DNA from: Laguncularia racemosa
Lineage: Eukaryota; Streptophyta; Magnoliopsida; Myrtales; Combretaceae
Reading direction: 5' to 3'
NCBI GenBank assembly: GCA_037954665.1
Contig: JBBMOL010000047.1
Location: 930,001 to 994,000, forward strand
Length of the DNA stretch: 64,000 nucleotides
The position numbers and the translations under genes were made by a program. Shown one piece after another: positions 20,624 through 32,853 of this stretch. Every line of letters starts with the position of its first letter. Positions within the stretch are counted from its first letter, which is position 1. The notes below the pieces were generated by a model. The model saw nothing but the letters and a program-made list of their open reading frames with translations, was not told the DNA's origin and searched no databases.

Positions 20624-23600
20624 TGTCAAATAAAGGATCATCAAATCCTAACGAAGATCAAAGACCTTAAGGTCCATAAGAGGATCCCCCAATAAACAAA
20701 ATATTAGCAACCATGTAAACATTGTTGCAGCATTAGTTGAAGAACAAAGACACCTAGTCTGGAGTTCACTCCAAGAAGGCTAACCCATGAAAGTTAGTAA
20801 ACTAGCTAATCTCATACGAACTAGTAAGTACTTTGATGGGGGTGTTAGCTGGCTTGTAGTGGCTAATGACTGGTTGGCTACCATTGAAAGGTGTTTTGAA
20901 GCATTCTTCATCCTAAAACATCAGAAAGTATCATATAGAACTTTCATGCCACTAATAAGGGCCCAAATATAGTGGGAATCTAAAGTTAGGACCATAGGAG
21001 GAAACATAACCTAGCATTGATTCAAAGAAGAATTTAGAAAGTAATATTTCCTTAAAAGTATGTAAGAAAAAATGATGACAAACCTTTTAAACCTAAATAT
21101 GGGAAATAAAAGTTTAGCCCAATATGAAACAAAATTCAATAGGTTGCTTTAGCATGCTACCCCATCATATCGAGATGATGACTATGTTAAGACAACTTTG
21201 TTCACTCGAGGATTTGAGTAAGTAATGTAGCGTAAATTGGAAGACTACAATCTTTTGGCTTATGCTACTATTATGGATAAGGCATGACAAATAGAAAATC
21301 ATTGCTTGGAGATACAATCCCAATCATCACATAGAGTAGGTGCAAGTAGTAATAGTCCCTTTCTAAAGCAAAGTCAACTTATTTTTTGGAAGGCTTAGGA
21401 ATAGCAGGAAGATAAAAGGTAGTATCTCCACAACTAGTAATTAATCCATGAGTAGTGATGCCATCAAATGCTGGAAATGTAGTTAGGACACAATTTTAGT
21501 AGGTGTGAACAACTAAAAGATAGATGTTTCATTTATAGAGACAATTAACATCATGCTAGAGTATGCCATAAGCTTAGCCAACTTAAGTGTCATATTTGTA
21601 GAAGTAGGCATACCTTTAGATTTTGTAAGGAGATTAATAAGAAAGGGCAAGGTATAAAGGAAGTAGTTAGGGTTTATGTTATTAATTGTACAAAAACCTC
21701 TAAAGAAGATCTAGACTGGATTAAGGACATTATAGAAGTAGAGAAGGGGGTTATTAACAATAAGTTAAATGAAGAAGAGATTAAAGACATGATAGCAGGT
21801 GTGTTACCTTAGGAAAGATTTAGGAGTGTGAATCCTGATGTAATATGAAACCTTATGGTAATGTATGTGCAAGAACTTAATATAATAAAAAAAAATTGCA
21901 AGAAATATCTTAATTATCATATAGCCTATACTTTGCTTGATACCGATGCATCTTATTCTTTTATATGATTAAGGTTTCAACAATAACATGATATTAGAAC
22001 ACAGGCTATGAATACCTTCTTTCATATCAAGGTGCCCATGAGTGATAAAATATATACTAAAAGTATAATTCCTTAAAGTTAAGTTATGATACAAGGTATG
22101 GGTTTCCCATTAATCTCATTATGGTTCCTATGAAGGGATATAATGTAATATTGGGAAATGATTAGTTAACTAAATATGCAACCATGATAGATTGTTAGGA
22201 GAAGAGGGTTTAACTTGAGGAGGAACAATTTTTTATCAAGGAGATAGACAAAAGACCTGCTTCCTAGCTTTGGTAGTTATGAATCTATCCAAACATTCAA
22301 AAGAATGGGGTATATGTTAGGTTGTAGCTACTAAGGCACAAAAAAAAAAAAACCCTAAATTTGAAGATATACCAGTAGCTTTTCAATTCTTCAATATATT
22401 CCTTGATAAGTTGTCAAGCTTAGCTCCACCTTAAGATGTTGATGTTACTATAGATTTGTTAGTGAACACAGAATCCATCTCCAAGGATCCTTATAGAATG
22501 GCTATAGTAGGACGAGGGAAACTTGAAGTATAAATCAAAGACTTGCTTGATAAAGGATTTATTCAGCTAAGTGTCACTCCATGGTGAAACCTAGTATTAT
22601 TTGCTAAGAAGAAGGATGCAACCTTGCGATTGTGTATTTATTACAAAGAGTTAAACAATAAAATAGTTATGAACAAGTATCCACTACCTAGGATTAATGA
22701 TCTCTTTTATTAGTTACAAGGTGTAACAGTGTTTTTCCAAATAGATTTATGATTTAGATATCACCGGCTTCAGATAAAACCAAAGAATATTCCTAAAACC
22801 ACTTTTCGCACATGGTATAGGTATTATGAGTTTGTAGTTATGCCCTTTAGATTGACCGATGCCCCTATTGCTTTCATGAATTTGATGAAACAAATATATC
22901 AACCCCATTTAGATAAGTTTATAGTGGTCTTTGTTGATGATATATAGGTATACTCACTAAATAAGGAGATGTATGTGAAACACTTGTGAATAGTTCTTTA
23001 GAACTTGTAGAAGAATGAATTATATGGGACATTATCAAAATGTGAGTTTTTGTTAGATTGAATTATGTTTTTAAGGTATATTATTTCAAGAAGGGGAATT
23101 TCAATGGATCCTAATAAGGTAAAAGAGATTCTAAAGTGGAAACAACTCGTGATAATTACTAAAATCAGAAGTTTGCTTGGGATAACTAATTATTATTGAT
23201 ATTTCTTAAGGATTTCTCCATTTTCACTAAGCTTTTAACCTAGTTAACATAAAAGGGATAAATTTTGAATGGAATATTGAATCTGAGAAACATTTCCAAG
23301 AGTTTAAGAAAAGGCTTACCACTACTCCCATAATAACCATCCCTGATCTAAGCAAACCATTTGTTATTTATAGTGATGCTTATCAGTTTAGATTATGATG
23401 TATGCTAATGCAAGATAATAAAGTAGTGGCCTTTGCCTCTAGGAAACTAAAGCCATATTATTCGACTCATAATTTAGAGCTAGTAACAATAATTTTTGCC
23501 TTGAAAATATGGAGACATTACTTATATATGCAACATTGTGATATCTACACTAACCATAAAAGCTTAAAGCACATATTCACTTAAAGGGAACTTAACCTTA

Positions 23601-24235
23601 GACAAAGGACATGGTTAAAACTAATAAACAATTATGACATGACCATTCATTATCACTTAAGAAAGGCTAATTTGGTGGCTGATGCCCTAAGCCAAAAAAG
23701 CTATAGCCAAATGGCTATTATACTCACTAGCTAGAAAGAAGTTTATCAAAGTTTGAGAAATTATAAATTGAAGTAAGGGATCTCGAAGTTGAGGCTCGAT
23801 TGATCACTATGGAGTTATAACCCTCTTTACTAAATGAAATGTGATAGAAAAAACAGTTGGATTAATATTATTGGAAGATTAAGGAAATGATGGCCTAGCG
23901 AAATAGAAAGAATTTATGTTGTGATGAAACTAACCTCTTAAAACTCTGGTACCGAATCTATGTGCCTAATGAAGAAGAGCTAAAAGGGAAAATCTTGGAA
24001 GAGGCTCATGGTTCTAGGTACTCTATATACCCAGGTGGCAATAAGATGTATCAGGATCTTAAAGCCATGTTCTAGCAGCCAAGTATGAAGATAGAACTCA
24101 CTAAATATGTATTTCGTTGTTTAACCTACCAACAAGTAAAGGTAGAGCAACGAAGGCTTAGTGGATTACTGTACCATGTACCCATTCCCCAGCGGAAATG
24201 GGATCATATAACTATGAACTTTGACATTACCTTAC
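20624..24235 (+). pseudogene. Heavily decayed Ty3/gypsy gag-pol (element D)
   Basis: Scattered remains in one order. Gag starts near 20624 (MSNKGSSNPNEDQ) with a capsid-like WLVVANDWLATIERCF near 20850. A broken CCHC knuckle (CWKC...) is at about 21467-21510 and a second Cys-rich block near 21525-21630. The protease reads LLDTDASYSF near 21937 (DTG changed to DTD). RT spans about 22440-23190, with the catalytic FVDDI near 22933-22950. RNase H at about 23330-23720 ends VADALSQKS. Integrase (about 23950-24235) has IPQRKWDHITMNF. Dozens of stops and several frameshifts are present. The style resembles the Tekay/Del group, low confidence. It is cut at 24236 by an A LTR. Confidence 0.75.
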
Positions 24236-24922
24236 TGATAGGAATCAAAATTCGATAAAACCTATCATTAGGACAAGAGTAAAAGGAATTTAAATCTTAG
24301 CAATGAGGGTCCATTTTGAGCAACTTGACCCCGACATTATTTGTTTACTAACCTCTTTTCTCTTATTCATGTATTATATATTCCAATAGACACACTTATC
24401 AGGCTTTACAAGGCAATGGACAAACTCACTAAAACTTAGCTTGTGGGTTATCCATGGACCAACCTAAATCGGTAATGAGCTGGGCCCATGAATCCTATTG
24501 ATGAGCTAGCATCTTGAAGACTAATTTTTATATATTTGTTATTTACTTTGACTATTTATGTTGTAATCATTTTGAAATGCTTTCATTTTGATTGTAATTT
24601 TCATTTAGGACCGGCCACCCTAAAAGTGGCATAGTTGTAATTTTGTACATTTTCTAACCCTAAAGGGAGAAAGTATAAATATTTGCTTAAAGTAGGGTTT
24701 GGGGAGGCCATATTTTTCATTTGAGATACACTTTGCGTGAGGATTACGGTTCTCCTAATTGTCATTAGACTCTTATCAATTTCAATCCCAAGAGTTGAAA
24801 TTATGGCGAGTGTAACACTTTGAAATTGTGAGTAATATCAATTTCATTTTGTTGTGATTTCTTTTCTTCTCTAGTGTGTAATATCTAGAGGTGAACTGAG
24901 ATAGTTCTTGGTTAGGTTTGCC
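24236..24922 (+). repeat. Family A LTR (A3), 5' two-thirds
   Basis: It begins exactly at TGATAGGAATC inside D integrase; CTTAC (24231-24235) is the presumed target duplication. It contains a decayed TATA palindrome (AAAGTATAAATATTTGC) near 24670 flanked by AACCCTAA and TAGGGTTT. It is cut at 24923 by the C2 element. The rest of the LTR is not found in the window. Confidence 0.8.
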
Positions 24923-25134
24923 TGATAAATCTATTTTTACTCTTTATAATTGGAGATGATTAAGTCAAATTTTGAGATAATTGGGAGTGAAAATATAAGA
25001 TTATGATGCTTAATTGATTTATATTTCATGTTCAGGTGTAGAAAAGGAGGATTTGATGAAAAGTATTTAAATTCAAGACGAATTGGAGATAAAACCAAGT
25101 AAAAAGGGAATGCTTTGAAGTTAAAGGAAGTCAC

Positions 25135-25410
25135 ATGGTTTTACAAATGGCCGTGTGAAGGAATAAGGAGACTACACGGTTCGGATACACGCCCGTGTAT
25201 CCGACCGTGTATCAGCGTGGAAGAAGAGTTTTCAGGACAGACCAGTACACGGTTGGAATACACACCCGTGTAATCAACCGTGTATGAAGAATAAAGAAGA
25301 CAGAGATATACACGGCTATTGCAAACGGCCGTGTGGGATATACACGCCCAGAGTTCACTGACTCAGACAGATACACGGTTTATCTACACGCCCGTGTAGT
25401 ATGGCCGTGT
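25135..25410 (+). repeat. ACACGG...CCGTGT palindrome array in the C2 U3
   Basis: About six inverted pairs of the type ACACGCCCGTGTA or ACGGCCGTGTG separated by 20-40 bp, ending about 85 bp before the TATA box. The 3' LTR carries the same array at 33835-34115, with a few transitions. Confidence 0.8.
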
Positions 25411-25494
25411 GTCTATCGAAGGAAAGATATCTTTAAATCTTTCGTCCATATTTGAAGGATATCTTCTACACACCAGAGAGGAAGCTACCTTAGG

Positions 25495-25502
25495 TATAAA
25501 TA
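25495..25502 (+). promoter_or_regulatory. TATA box of C2 LTR
   Basis: TATAAATA followed by a GA-rich leader. The 3' LTR counterpart is at 34196-34203. Confidence 0.7.
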
Positions 25503-26457
25503 GTCGTCTTTGAAGAGAGAGAAAGAGGAGAGAAGGTAGAAAACACATCCTGGAATTTTGGGAGAACAACAACAGTCAAAGGAATTTTCGAGCTTTAATT
25601 CTAGAAGTGTTTCACATATGGATTTGATTATTTCGTTTTGTTATTCCTTGAGAACCATGTGTAGCTAATTACTTCGTACCCGAATCTTACGAAAGTTTGA
25701 TTACTATGTAACATTGGGTTTATTGCAAAATTAATGACGATTGAGCATCTCTGATTTCATCCATGTTGTTTATTATATATTGTTGATTTGATGTTTGGCT
25801 AGCATTAGATTACATTGATTTCTGATAAGTTGATTGGGAAATCTCTTATTTGAACAGATCATACATCGGATGAAAAGGCTTGTATGCAATCTAGGGATAG
25901 AAAGCATAAGTTTTCCGTATTAGATTGGATATAATGATTTAATCTAATTGAGGGTTGTGGTATAATCATGCAATTCTGATTGTTGTTAATAAAAGTGGGA
26001 TCTTTGTTAATATGGTTAGAATTAGGAGTTAGTGATTTTGGAAGAAACATTAACTTAGTGTTAGATGCCCCGCGGATCAGAGATAATCAGTACTCATTAA
26101 TTAGTTTTCTAAGGATTGAAGTTGCATAGTAATTAGATGAGTAGTAAGAGTGGGGTACGCATTGGAACAATGAATTTGATAATTTAACTCATTCTTTGAT
26201 ATTCATTGATTTCAGTTCTATTAGATAATTTAAGTTTAATTTAGGTAATTTGGTTAAATCAATTCACCTCGAAATTGTGCGGTTAGATAGTCGGTTTGAG
26301 GTTAGTATTAGTACTTGTAGATCCTTCAGGGAACGATATCTGTGCTTAAACTCTATACTACTGTAGTCGATAGGTGCACTTGCCTAATTGATCGCAAGGA
26401 AGAGTCGGAGTAAAAAGGATTTTAATTTGTGTGATTGCGATTCAATCAACAAGTTTT

Positions 26458-26475
26458 TGGCGCCGTTGCCGGGGA
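26458..26475 (+). promoter_or_regulatory. Primer-binding site of C2 (tRNA-Asp)
   Basis: TGGCGCCGTTGCCGGGGA, a perfect complement to the 3' end of plant tRNA-Asp, ten bases after the LTR end. Confidence 0.9.
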
Positions 26476-26595
26476 TCGGCGATATTAAGAACACTAAACG
26501 CTGACTAATCTGACCATTTCTTCTCTTATCATTTGTTATCCTTGGTTTTACTTTCTTATAAAGGGAACTAATTAAATTGGTTTTCTCTGCAGTTT

Positions 26596-27827
26596 ATGAC
26601 AAGGAGTTCTTCTTCTAAACTCCTTGAATTTGACCCAGAGATTGATCGGACAATCAGAAGGAAATTAAAGAGTGCTGAACCTACTGTGAGTGAAGAGGAA
26701 CTGCTGCTGAGTGAGAGTGAGAATTCAGTAGATAAGAACAGTCAATCAGTGAACAGCAGCGAATCTCATACTGAAGCAATGGCGGACGAACGTAGGACCA
26801 TGGTTCAGTACGCTAGGCCTACTTTGGGTAGTACCAGATCGTGTATAGTGATGCCTGCAATAGAGGCCAATAACTTTGAAGTCAAGGCCTCTACAATGAA
26901 TATGATCCACAATCAATGCCAATTTGATGGATTACCTGACGAGGACCCCCATGCTCATATTCAGATGTTCCTAGACATCTGTGTTACCGTTAAACAAAAC
27001 GGGGTGTCCGATGAGGCACTAAAGTTGCGTTTGTTTCCTTTCACTTTGAGAGGAAAAGCGAGGCAGTGGTTCAGTTCTTGGACCGGGACTCCATCACAAC
27101 TTGGACCCAGCTAGCGGAAACATTTTTGGACTATTACTTTCCGCCTTCTAAAACTGCCAGGTTGAGGAATGGTATCACATCGTTCCTTCAGTTGGAAAAT
27201 GAGCCACTCCATGAAGCTTGGTTGTGATTTAAGGACTTGCTTAGGCGGTGCCCACACCACCAAATGCCTAACTGGTTGCAAGCCTCAACTTTCTATAATG
27301 GGCTTGACTATCCGACACGACAAACCATCGATGCTGCTGCTGGTGGCACACTTGATGTCAAGACTCCTAAAGAGACTTTAGAATTGTTTGAGAACATGGC
27401 CAAGAACAACCATCAATGGAGAAACGCCAGAGCAAGACCGAGAGTGGCAGGTGTTCTTGAAGTGGATATGATGACCACCATTGCGGTAAAGGTCGATGCT
27501 CTAGCTAGAAAGGTCAATGGGATGGCGATGTCTGCACCACCCCTATATTATCCAACCGATTCATCAACCAATTTCATGGCACAAGGGACTAAAGAGCAGA
27601 TTGATTATGTAGGTAACCCTACAAGGCCTCAGAACAACCCTTACAGCAACACCTATAATCCGGGTTGGCGCAATTACCCCAATTTTTCATGGAGTAATCC
27701 ACAATTCCCTAGGGGCAATGCACCTGCACCGGGATTCCAAAGGCCTCCTCCACCACCTCTTCCAGAAAAGAAGTCCAATATAGAGGACATGATCTCCAAG
27801 TTCATTCAAACATTCGAGCAGCGCTAA
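26596..27827 (+). pseudogene. Gag of C2, frameshifted
   Basis: Athila-like gag. It starts MTRSSSSKLLEFDPEIDRTI, then a Ser/Glu-rich segment and a capsid-like domain with LRLFPFTLRGKARQWF (about residues 143-158). A 1-bp deletion near 27080 moves the frame; the new frame carries YYFPPSKTARLRN, then TGA at 27225-27227 (probably from an arginine CGA codon), CPHHQMPNWLQ, YSNTYNPGWRNYPNFSW and a TAA at 27825-27827. No intact CCHC knuckle is visible, unlike C1. Three lesions make this copy non-functional as a single protein. Confidence 0.8.
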
Positions 27828-29342
27828 CAATCCACAGAGGCAGCTCTAAGGAATCATGAGGCTTCCATTCATAACTTGGAAACTCAAGTGGGTCAGATAG
27901 CAAAATTGCTTTCAAAAAGACCGCAAAGATCCTTACCTGGAAACACCGAACCCAATCCTCGGGAACAGGTAAAGGCAGTGACTCTAAGGAGCGGTAAGGA
28001 ATTGCAATCTGACACTATTGGAGTGCAAGGGGTTGCGCTTGAAAAAGGGGTTGAGAAGAAAGAAGAAGGGGGTGCTGAGAAGGAACATGGGGCTGAGGAG
28101 ATTAAAGAGAAAGAGTGTGTTCAAGGGAAAGTTAAAGCATCCACTGTTCAGCCATACAAGCCTCCAATTCCGTATCCGGGACGTCTGAAAAAGGATAAGG
28201 ATCAAGAGCACTTCGATAAGTTTCTAAACTTGTTTAAACAATTACATATCAACATACCATTTGTGGAAGCTCTTGCGCAGATGCCCAGGTACGCGAAATT
28301 CCTAAAGGATTTGCTCTCGAATAAGAAACGGTTGGAAGATATCTCTACTGCAGTTGTTGGAGCTGAGTGTTCGGCAATTTTGCAAAACAAGTTGCCCAAG
28401 AAGCTCAAGGATTCGGGTAGTTTCACTATTCCATGCTTAATAGGTGAATTATCGATGGAGAGAGCTTTGGCGGATCTCGGGGCGAGCATAAACCTGATGC
28501 CATACTCATTATTCAAGCAACTGAACTTGGGAGAGCCAAAGCAAACGAGGATGAGTCTGCAACTGGCAGATCGCTCGATCAAAGTCCCTAGAGGAATTAT
28601 TGAGGACGTCCTGGTTAAGGTAGAAAACTTTATCTTCCCTATTGATTTTGTAATCTTTGATATGGATGCAGATGTGGAGGTCCCGCTGATCTTTGGACGA
28701 CCATTTTTTGCCACTGTAAGAGCTGTGATTGATGTGGTGGATGGAAGATTAGTTTTGAGAATGGGGGAGGATGAACTAGTGGTGAGAATCCCAGCAACAC
28801 TGAAACAAACTTTGAACGCCGACGATACATGTTATGCTACAGATTGTGTTGACAGGTCGGTAATGAGTGTTATGCAAGAGTTGATGTGTAGAGATCCTCT
28901 TGAATTGAGTTTGATAGCGGATGATGATGAAGTGAGTGAAAATGTGGGGATTCAAAATGTGAAAGCTCATCTGAGAGCTTGTCAGGAAGTAGTTTGTAGA
29001 AAGGGGTTTGAGAAGATTGAGGTCAGTGAGGAAGGAAGATTGAAACCGTCGGTTGAGGAACCCCCAGAACTCGAGTTGAAGCAACTCCTTGAGTACCTTG
29101 AATATGCCTTTTTGGAGGCCGATTCTAAACTCCCTGTCATTATTTCAGCTGGTCTGACAAGGGAGCAAAGGGATAGCTTACTAAGGGTCTTGAAGGAGCA
29201 CAAGAGTGCTCTTGCTCGGAAGATATCTGATATAAAGGGTATTAGTCCTTCGTTTTGCACCCATAAGATCCTAATGGAGGAGGATTTCAAACCTGTGGTG
29301 CAACCTCAAAGAAGGTTAAACCCTAAAAAGAAAGAGGGCTAA
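27828..29342 (+). pseudogene. Protease region of C2, pol removed downstream
   Basis: Open from after 27827 to TAA 29340-29342, in the shifted gag frame. It contains a Q-rich coil (NLETQVGQIAKLLSKRP), VTLRSGKEL, a KE-rich linker, YPGRLKKDKD, NIPFVEALAQMPRYAKFLKDLL, and an aspartic protease with LADLGASINLMP (Athila proteases often read DLGAS) and FGRPFFATVRAVIDV. It ends PVVQPQRRLNP, where C1 begins RT. Here the sequence jumps to KKKEG and a stop. RT, RNase H and integrase are missing exactly between this point and the hairpins at 29393, so the deletion spans about 2.7 kb relative to C1. Confidence 0.85.
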
Positions 29343-29392
29343 GAAGAGTTTAGACTCCACCCTCTGGTGACTTAATCACAAGGAGCTTCATT

Positions 29393-29442
29393 TCGTCGAG
29401 CAAACGATGTTAAACAAAAGCGCTTGATGGGAGGCAACCCAT
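29393..29442 (+). promoter_or_regulatory. Paired hairpins after the C2 deletion
   Basis: Stem one TCGT/ACGA (29393-29396, 29404-29407). Stem two ATGGG/CCCAT (29427-29431, 29438-29442) with loop AGGCAA; AAGCGCTT lies between. This is the counterpart of 13209-13256 in C1. It was kept although the whole pol before it was lost. Confidence 0.65.
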
Positions 29443-29584
29443 GCAATTAGGTAAGTTTCATTTTTGTTTTGAGTTATCACCATTTTTTTTTTCCAAAGTT
29501 TTGCAGAGGAGTATTTATGAAGAAGCTTTTTGAGGAGATGGACTTCAAGAAATAATCAAGAGAAGGAAAATTTTAAACTTCAGG

Positions 29585-29969
29585 AGACACACAGATGACA
29601 TACACGGGCGTGTATCGCGCCCGTGTAGAGAGAACGGTGACCCATAGAGTAATACACGGTCAAAACACACGCCCGTGTTTCTTGACCGTGTATACAAGGA
29701 AATTTTGAACAAGGTAGACATGGCTAAGGGAAACGACCGTTTATCAAATCCGTGTAGAGAGAACGGTGACCCACAGAGTAATACACGGTCAGGACACACA
29801 GGCGTGTGTCCGACCGTGTATGAGAGGTAAGTTTTCTAACTAGAAGTCAGAGGGGTACACGGTTGTATAACACGGCCGTGTGTTATACCCGTGCTTTCGC
29901 AGCTTAGGCCTATACACGGGCGCATTACACGCCCGTGTATGGGGACCGTGTGTGTTCGGGTATTTATAG
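29585..29969 (+). promoter_or_regulatory. U3-like module inside C2: palindrome array plus TATA
   Basis: An array of ACACGG/CCGTGT inverted pairs (29585-29950), like that of the LTR U3, is followed at 29961-29969 by TATTTATAG and then a pyrimidine-rich stretch. A potential splice donor AAG/GTAGGA lies at 30087/30088, and a TCTAGGGTTCC phrase common in plant leader introns near 30299. ORF3 starts about 720 bp downstream. I infer a possible internal promoter for ORF3. Sequence alone does not prove transcription. Confidence 0.45.
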
Positions 29970-30685
29970 CCTTTTTGATAACCGTACCCCTCATTTTCAG
30001 TACACTCTCATCTACATATCTTTTCTCTCTATATATCATTTACTTTCCATTCCCTTGTTGGTTTCCCTCTCCCATTACTTTGACAAGGTAGGATCTTTCT
30101 CATTCTTTTTCCTTTCTCTTGCTTCCCTCTTTATTTTCTCACTCAATCTCAGATTTCCATGTGAATGTGGCATGTTATGACATGTGGAGGATAATGAAAC
30201 CTTAGGGCTTTTGTTTATCTGAGTATGGATGATGTTTTTCATGCGATTTTTGAAGTTTTTCCATTCTCCATTGCTCGATCGCTGTTTGGATTAGAAAATC
30301 TAGGGTTCCGAACTGTTCATGCGTGATCCTTTGTGATTGGAACGTATTTTGGATTGCATGCTAAAGGGATTTTTGCTTTAAGCACCATTAGTGCATGTGA
30401 TTGATGATTCTCTCGTAATTTCTTGCAATACACGGCCGTTTATGAGTTGTTTTTCAAATTTTGGCGGGGATTTTCTGATATACATGGCTACAATACACTC
30501 CCATGCCCAAGAACCGTGTATGATACTGTGAACCTTAATTTTGATGATTTTGCGTGCTTCCGTGATGCTAATGGTGGAGTTCCCTGTTTGCGATGTGGTT
30601 ATTTGATGTATTACCTACGTGCTTTGTTTGTTTTAGACTCTTTTATTCTTGGTATGATCAAGTTCTGCTTATTTCCCTTGACAAG
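29970..30685 (+). other. Leader-like region before ORF3 of C2
   Basis: Pyrimidine-rich, then AT-rich DNA with a few decayed ACACGG/CCGTGT pairs at 30428-30525. Short frames here (such as 30423-30779) overlap the ORF3 start in another frame and look incidental. Confidence 0.5.
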
Positions 30686-31999
30686 ATGCCACGCGTCAAG
30701 ACTGTTGCTCAAAAGAAGAAAAGAAGCCGATCCGAAATGGGTAGTTCAAGCCAATCTGAAGCTCTTCGATACCCTGTAAATATTCGAGAGAAGGATAAAG
30801 AAATCTTTACCCTATATAAGTCGAAAAAGGTCATCAAACCGAATGCGGTGTTGGACTGGGACGTTTTGAGAAGATTTGGGTTGGTCCAACAATTTGAGAG
30901 GCTCTTAGCTGACCGAGCCTGGTTTCACCTGTTCATGATCGAAGAAGACTTATACGAGGAGTTAATTCTTACTTTCTTAGCCACCTTCAAGATCTCAGGA
31001 ACAATGAATGCTGGTGTAAGAAACAAAGTTGAGTTTCTGGCCCAAGGTGAGTATCATAAGATGTCCATGACTGAGTTCATAGAGGCTATCAGCATCTATG
31101 ATGAGGGTTTTCTTCAAACCCCTGAGTTTCGCGCCCTTCCGGTTTCGTGGGGCCCAGCGAACTCTATCTCTTTATGGACTCGATATGGTATTGGTGCCTA
31201 CAGTGCCTCTCACACCAAGGCCTCTCAACTGAGAGATAGAGTACATCATATCCTACATTACATTATGGCTCGCTCTACCACTGGTAGGATCAATTCAGAG
31301 GGCATTGTTAACGCCAGAGACTTATTTCAGTTATGGGCCATGTATATTAGAACCCGCGTCAATGTGGGTGTTTTTTCCGCTTTTTGTCTTCAGCGCCAGG
31401 CAGAGAAAGGACCGAAAGGGGTTTTCCTAGGTGCTCTAATTATTAGAATTTTGAAAAATCTGGGTCTATTCCCACATTGAGCACCTAGTGATTTCATTGG
31501 GCGATCTCTGAAGCTTAAGGCCAGGATATTAAGCAATTGGAAATTTCAACCAATTGACGCTGGCGCTGAAGAGGAGATAGGGGAAGAGGAAGAAGAGGAA
31601 CCACAACTGCAGGCTGAACCGTCCGTCCATGTGCAGATGCTAGAGTTGGTTTCTCAGCTATCGCGTGATGTGGGAGAAATAAAGAAAAGCCAGAAGATGA
31701 TGAAGCAGAAGATCACTAAGATGGAAAAACAGCAGAAGGGACTGAAGAAGTTTTTAATCGATTGCTTCACCAAGCTTGGTGAGAAGTTAGACATTCAGTT
31801 CTCTTCCTGTGCCAGCTCAAGCGAAGAAGACGTGATCCCTCCCGAATCGATCAGCCGACAGAGGCATACTGAGGGAGGATCGTCTTCTGCTCCACCTGCT
31901 CCATCAAAGGAAAGCCCCCACAGACCAGGTAAGGAGCGAATGGTTGCTGAGGAAAGCTCCGACGATGAAGACTATGTGTCTGAGAAGGATGATGACTGA
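30686..31999 (+). CDS. ORF3 of C2 (Athila-type accessory protein), one stop
   Basis: 437 codons in one frame, broken only by TGA at 31478-31480. N-terminus basic with a nuclear-signal-like KKKRSR (residues about 9-14), then a globular part with WDVLRRFGLVQQFERLL, IEEDLYEELILTFLATF and LWTRYGIGAYS. This resembles the protein often encoded downstream of pol in Athila elements (ATHILA ORF / putative plant transposon protein families). After the stop: an acidic EEEEEE stretch, a coiled coil (MLELVSQLSRDVGEIKKSQ...), a Ser-rich linker and an acidic C-terminus (SSDDEDYVSEKDDD). No signal peptide or clear membrane segment, so I would not call it an envelope protein. The start is chosen at MPRVK because upstream codons in the frame look non-coding. 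Confidence 0.65.
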
Positions 32000-32377
32000 T
32001 TTTTCCTAACTATTTGCTAACTTGTCTGTCCAACCCTGAATTATTTTTATTGACTATTCGCTGTGACTTTGACTATCCGTGATAAACTTGGATGATATTG
32101 ACTTGTGCTTATTTGTTTTGGTGATAATCATTTCTTTTAGTTTTTCTTTTAGTGTGTTTTTTTTTTAGGATTTTATCTATACCCATTTAGACTTTCGCTG
32201 GTGCTGATTGAATGTTGAAAGCTGATGATCTCAGAAGGATGATTCGAGGATTTTGCACTTTAATGGAGTTTCCCCTGTGAATGACTTGCCACTTATAGAT
32301 TTCAGGGGAGTTTCATTTTTATTTCTCCTTTTATTTTCCTTGTTTCTATTTTCTTTCCTTAGTGTACTTTGTGGGCA

Positions 32378-32417
32378 GACATTGGGGACAATGTCTGATT
32401 TTAAGTGTGGGAAAGGG
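32378..32417 (+). promoter_or_regulatory. Hairpin plus internal polypurine-like block in C2
   Basis: AGACATT...AATGTCT around GGGGAC, then AAGTGTGGGAAAGGG, about 1.2 kb before the terminal tract. It is the same design as 13484-13516 in C1. Confidence 0.6.
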
Positions 32418-32853
32418 AATAGAAAGAACAAAAAGATATCACAAGAGCAATGAACTTATGGACTTTTAAATGCTCAATTTCCCTTGTTTAAGTAACATTT
32501 GGAAGCTTAATGATGATGAGAAATAGTTGCTCAGGAAACATAAAATTCCACTTGTATAGGCAGCTATTTCATGGAAAATTTTTCGAATTTTGCATTGTTC
32601 TCTTATTTTGTATTCTCTTTATCTTTTTAGAGTTATAGTATGGTATCCATGTGAGGGAGACTTACTTGTTATTTAGGCTTTCATTTCAGATTTAGGATTT
32701 GATTTTGCGATCTTGAATGAAGGAACAAGTGATACTTATAGCTTGGTGGCTTTCCCTTACAAAAATAATGGGATAGAACATAAATTGGGAGTAATTTGAT
32801 GAATTTAAAAAAAAAATGATGAACAATAACAAATAGTTCAGAAGTGGATCTCA

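Larger units (their letters stand above)
24923..26448 (+). repeat. 5' LTR of C2
   Basis: 1,526 bp, TGATAAATCT...TTCAATCA. It carries an array of ACACGG/CCGTGT palindromes at 25135-25410 and the TATA box TATAAATA at 25495-25502, followed by a GA-rich stretch. Confidence 0.9.

Noticed and set aside
20787..20972. Small host gene
   Set aside because: It reads as a gag fragment (VANDWLATIERCF) of decayed element D, in line with the knuckle, protease and RT remains downstream.
23402..23584. Independent 60-codon gene
   Set aside because: It is the RNase H part of element D (VVAFASRKLKPYYSTHNLE), bounded by stops in the decayed frame.
30423..30779. Separate 118-codon gene before ORF3 of C2
   Set aside because: It overlaps the ORF3 start in another frame and crosses decayed palindromes; no recognisable protein features.
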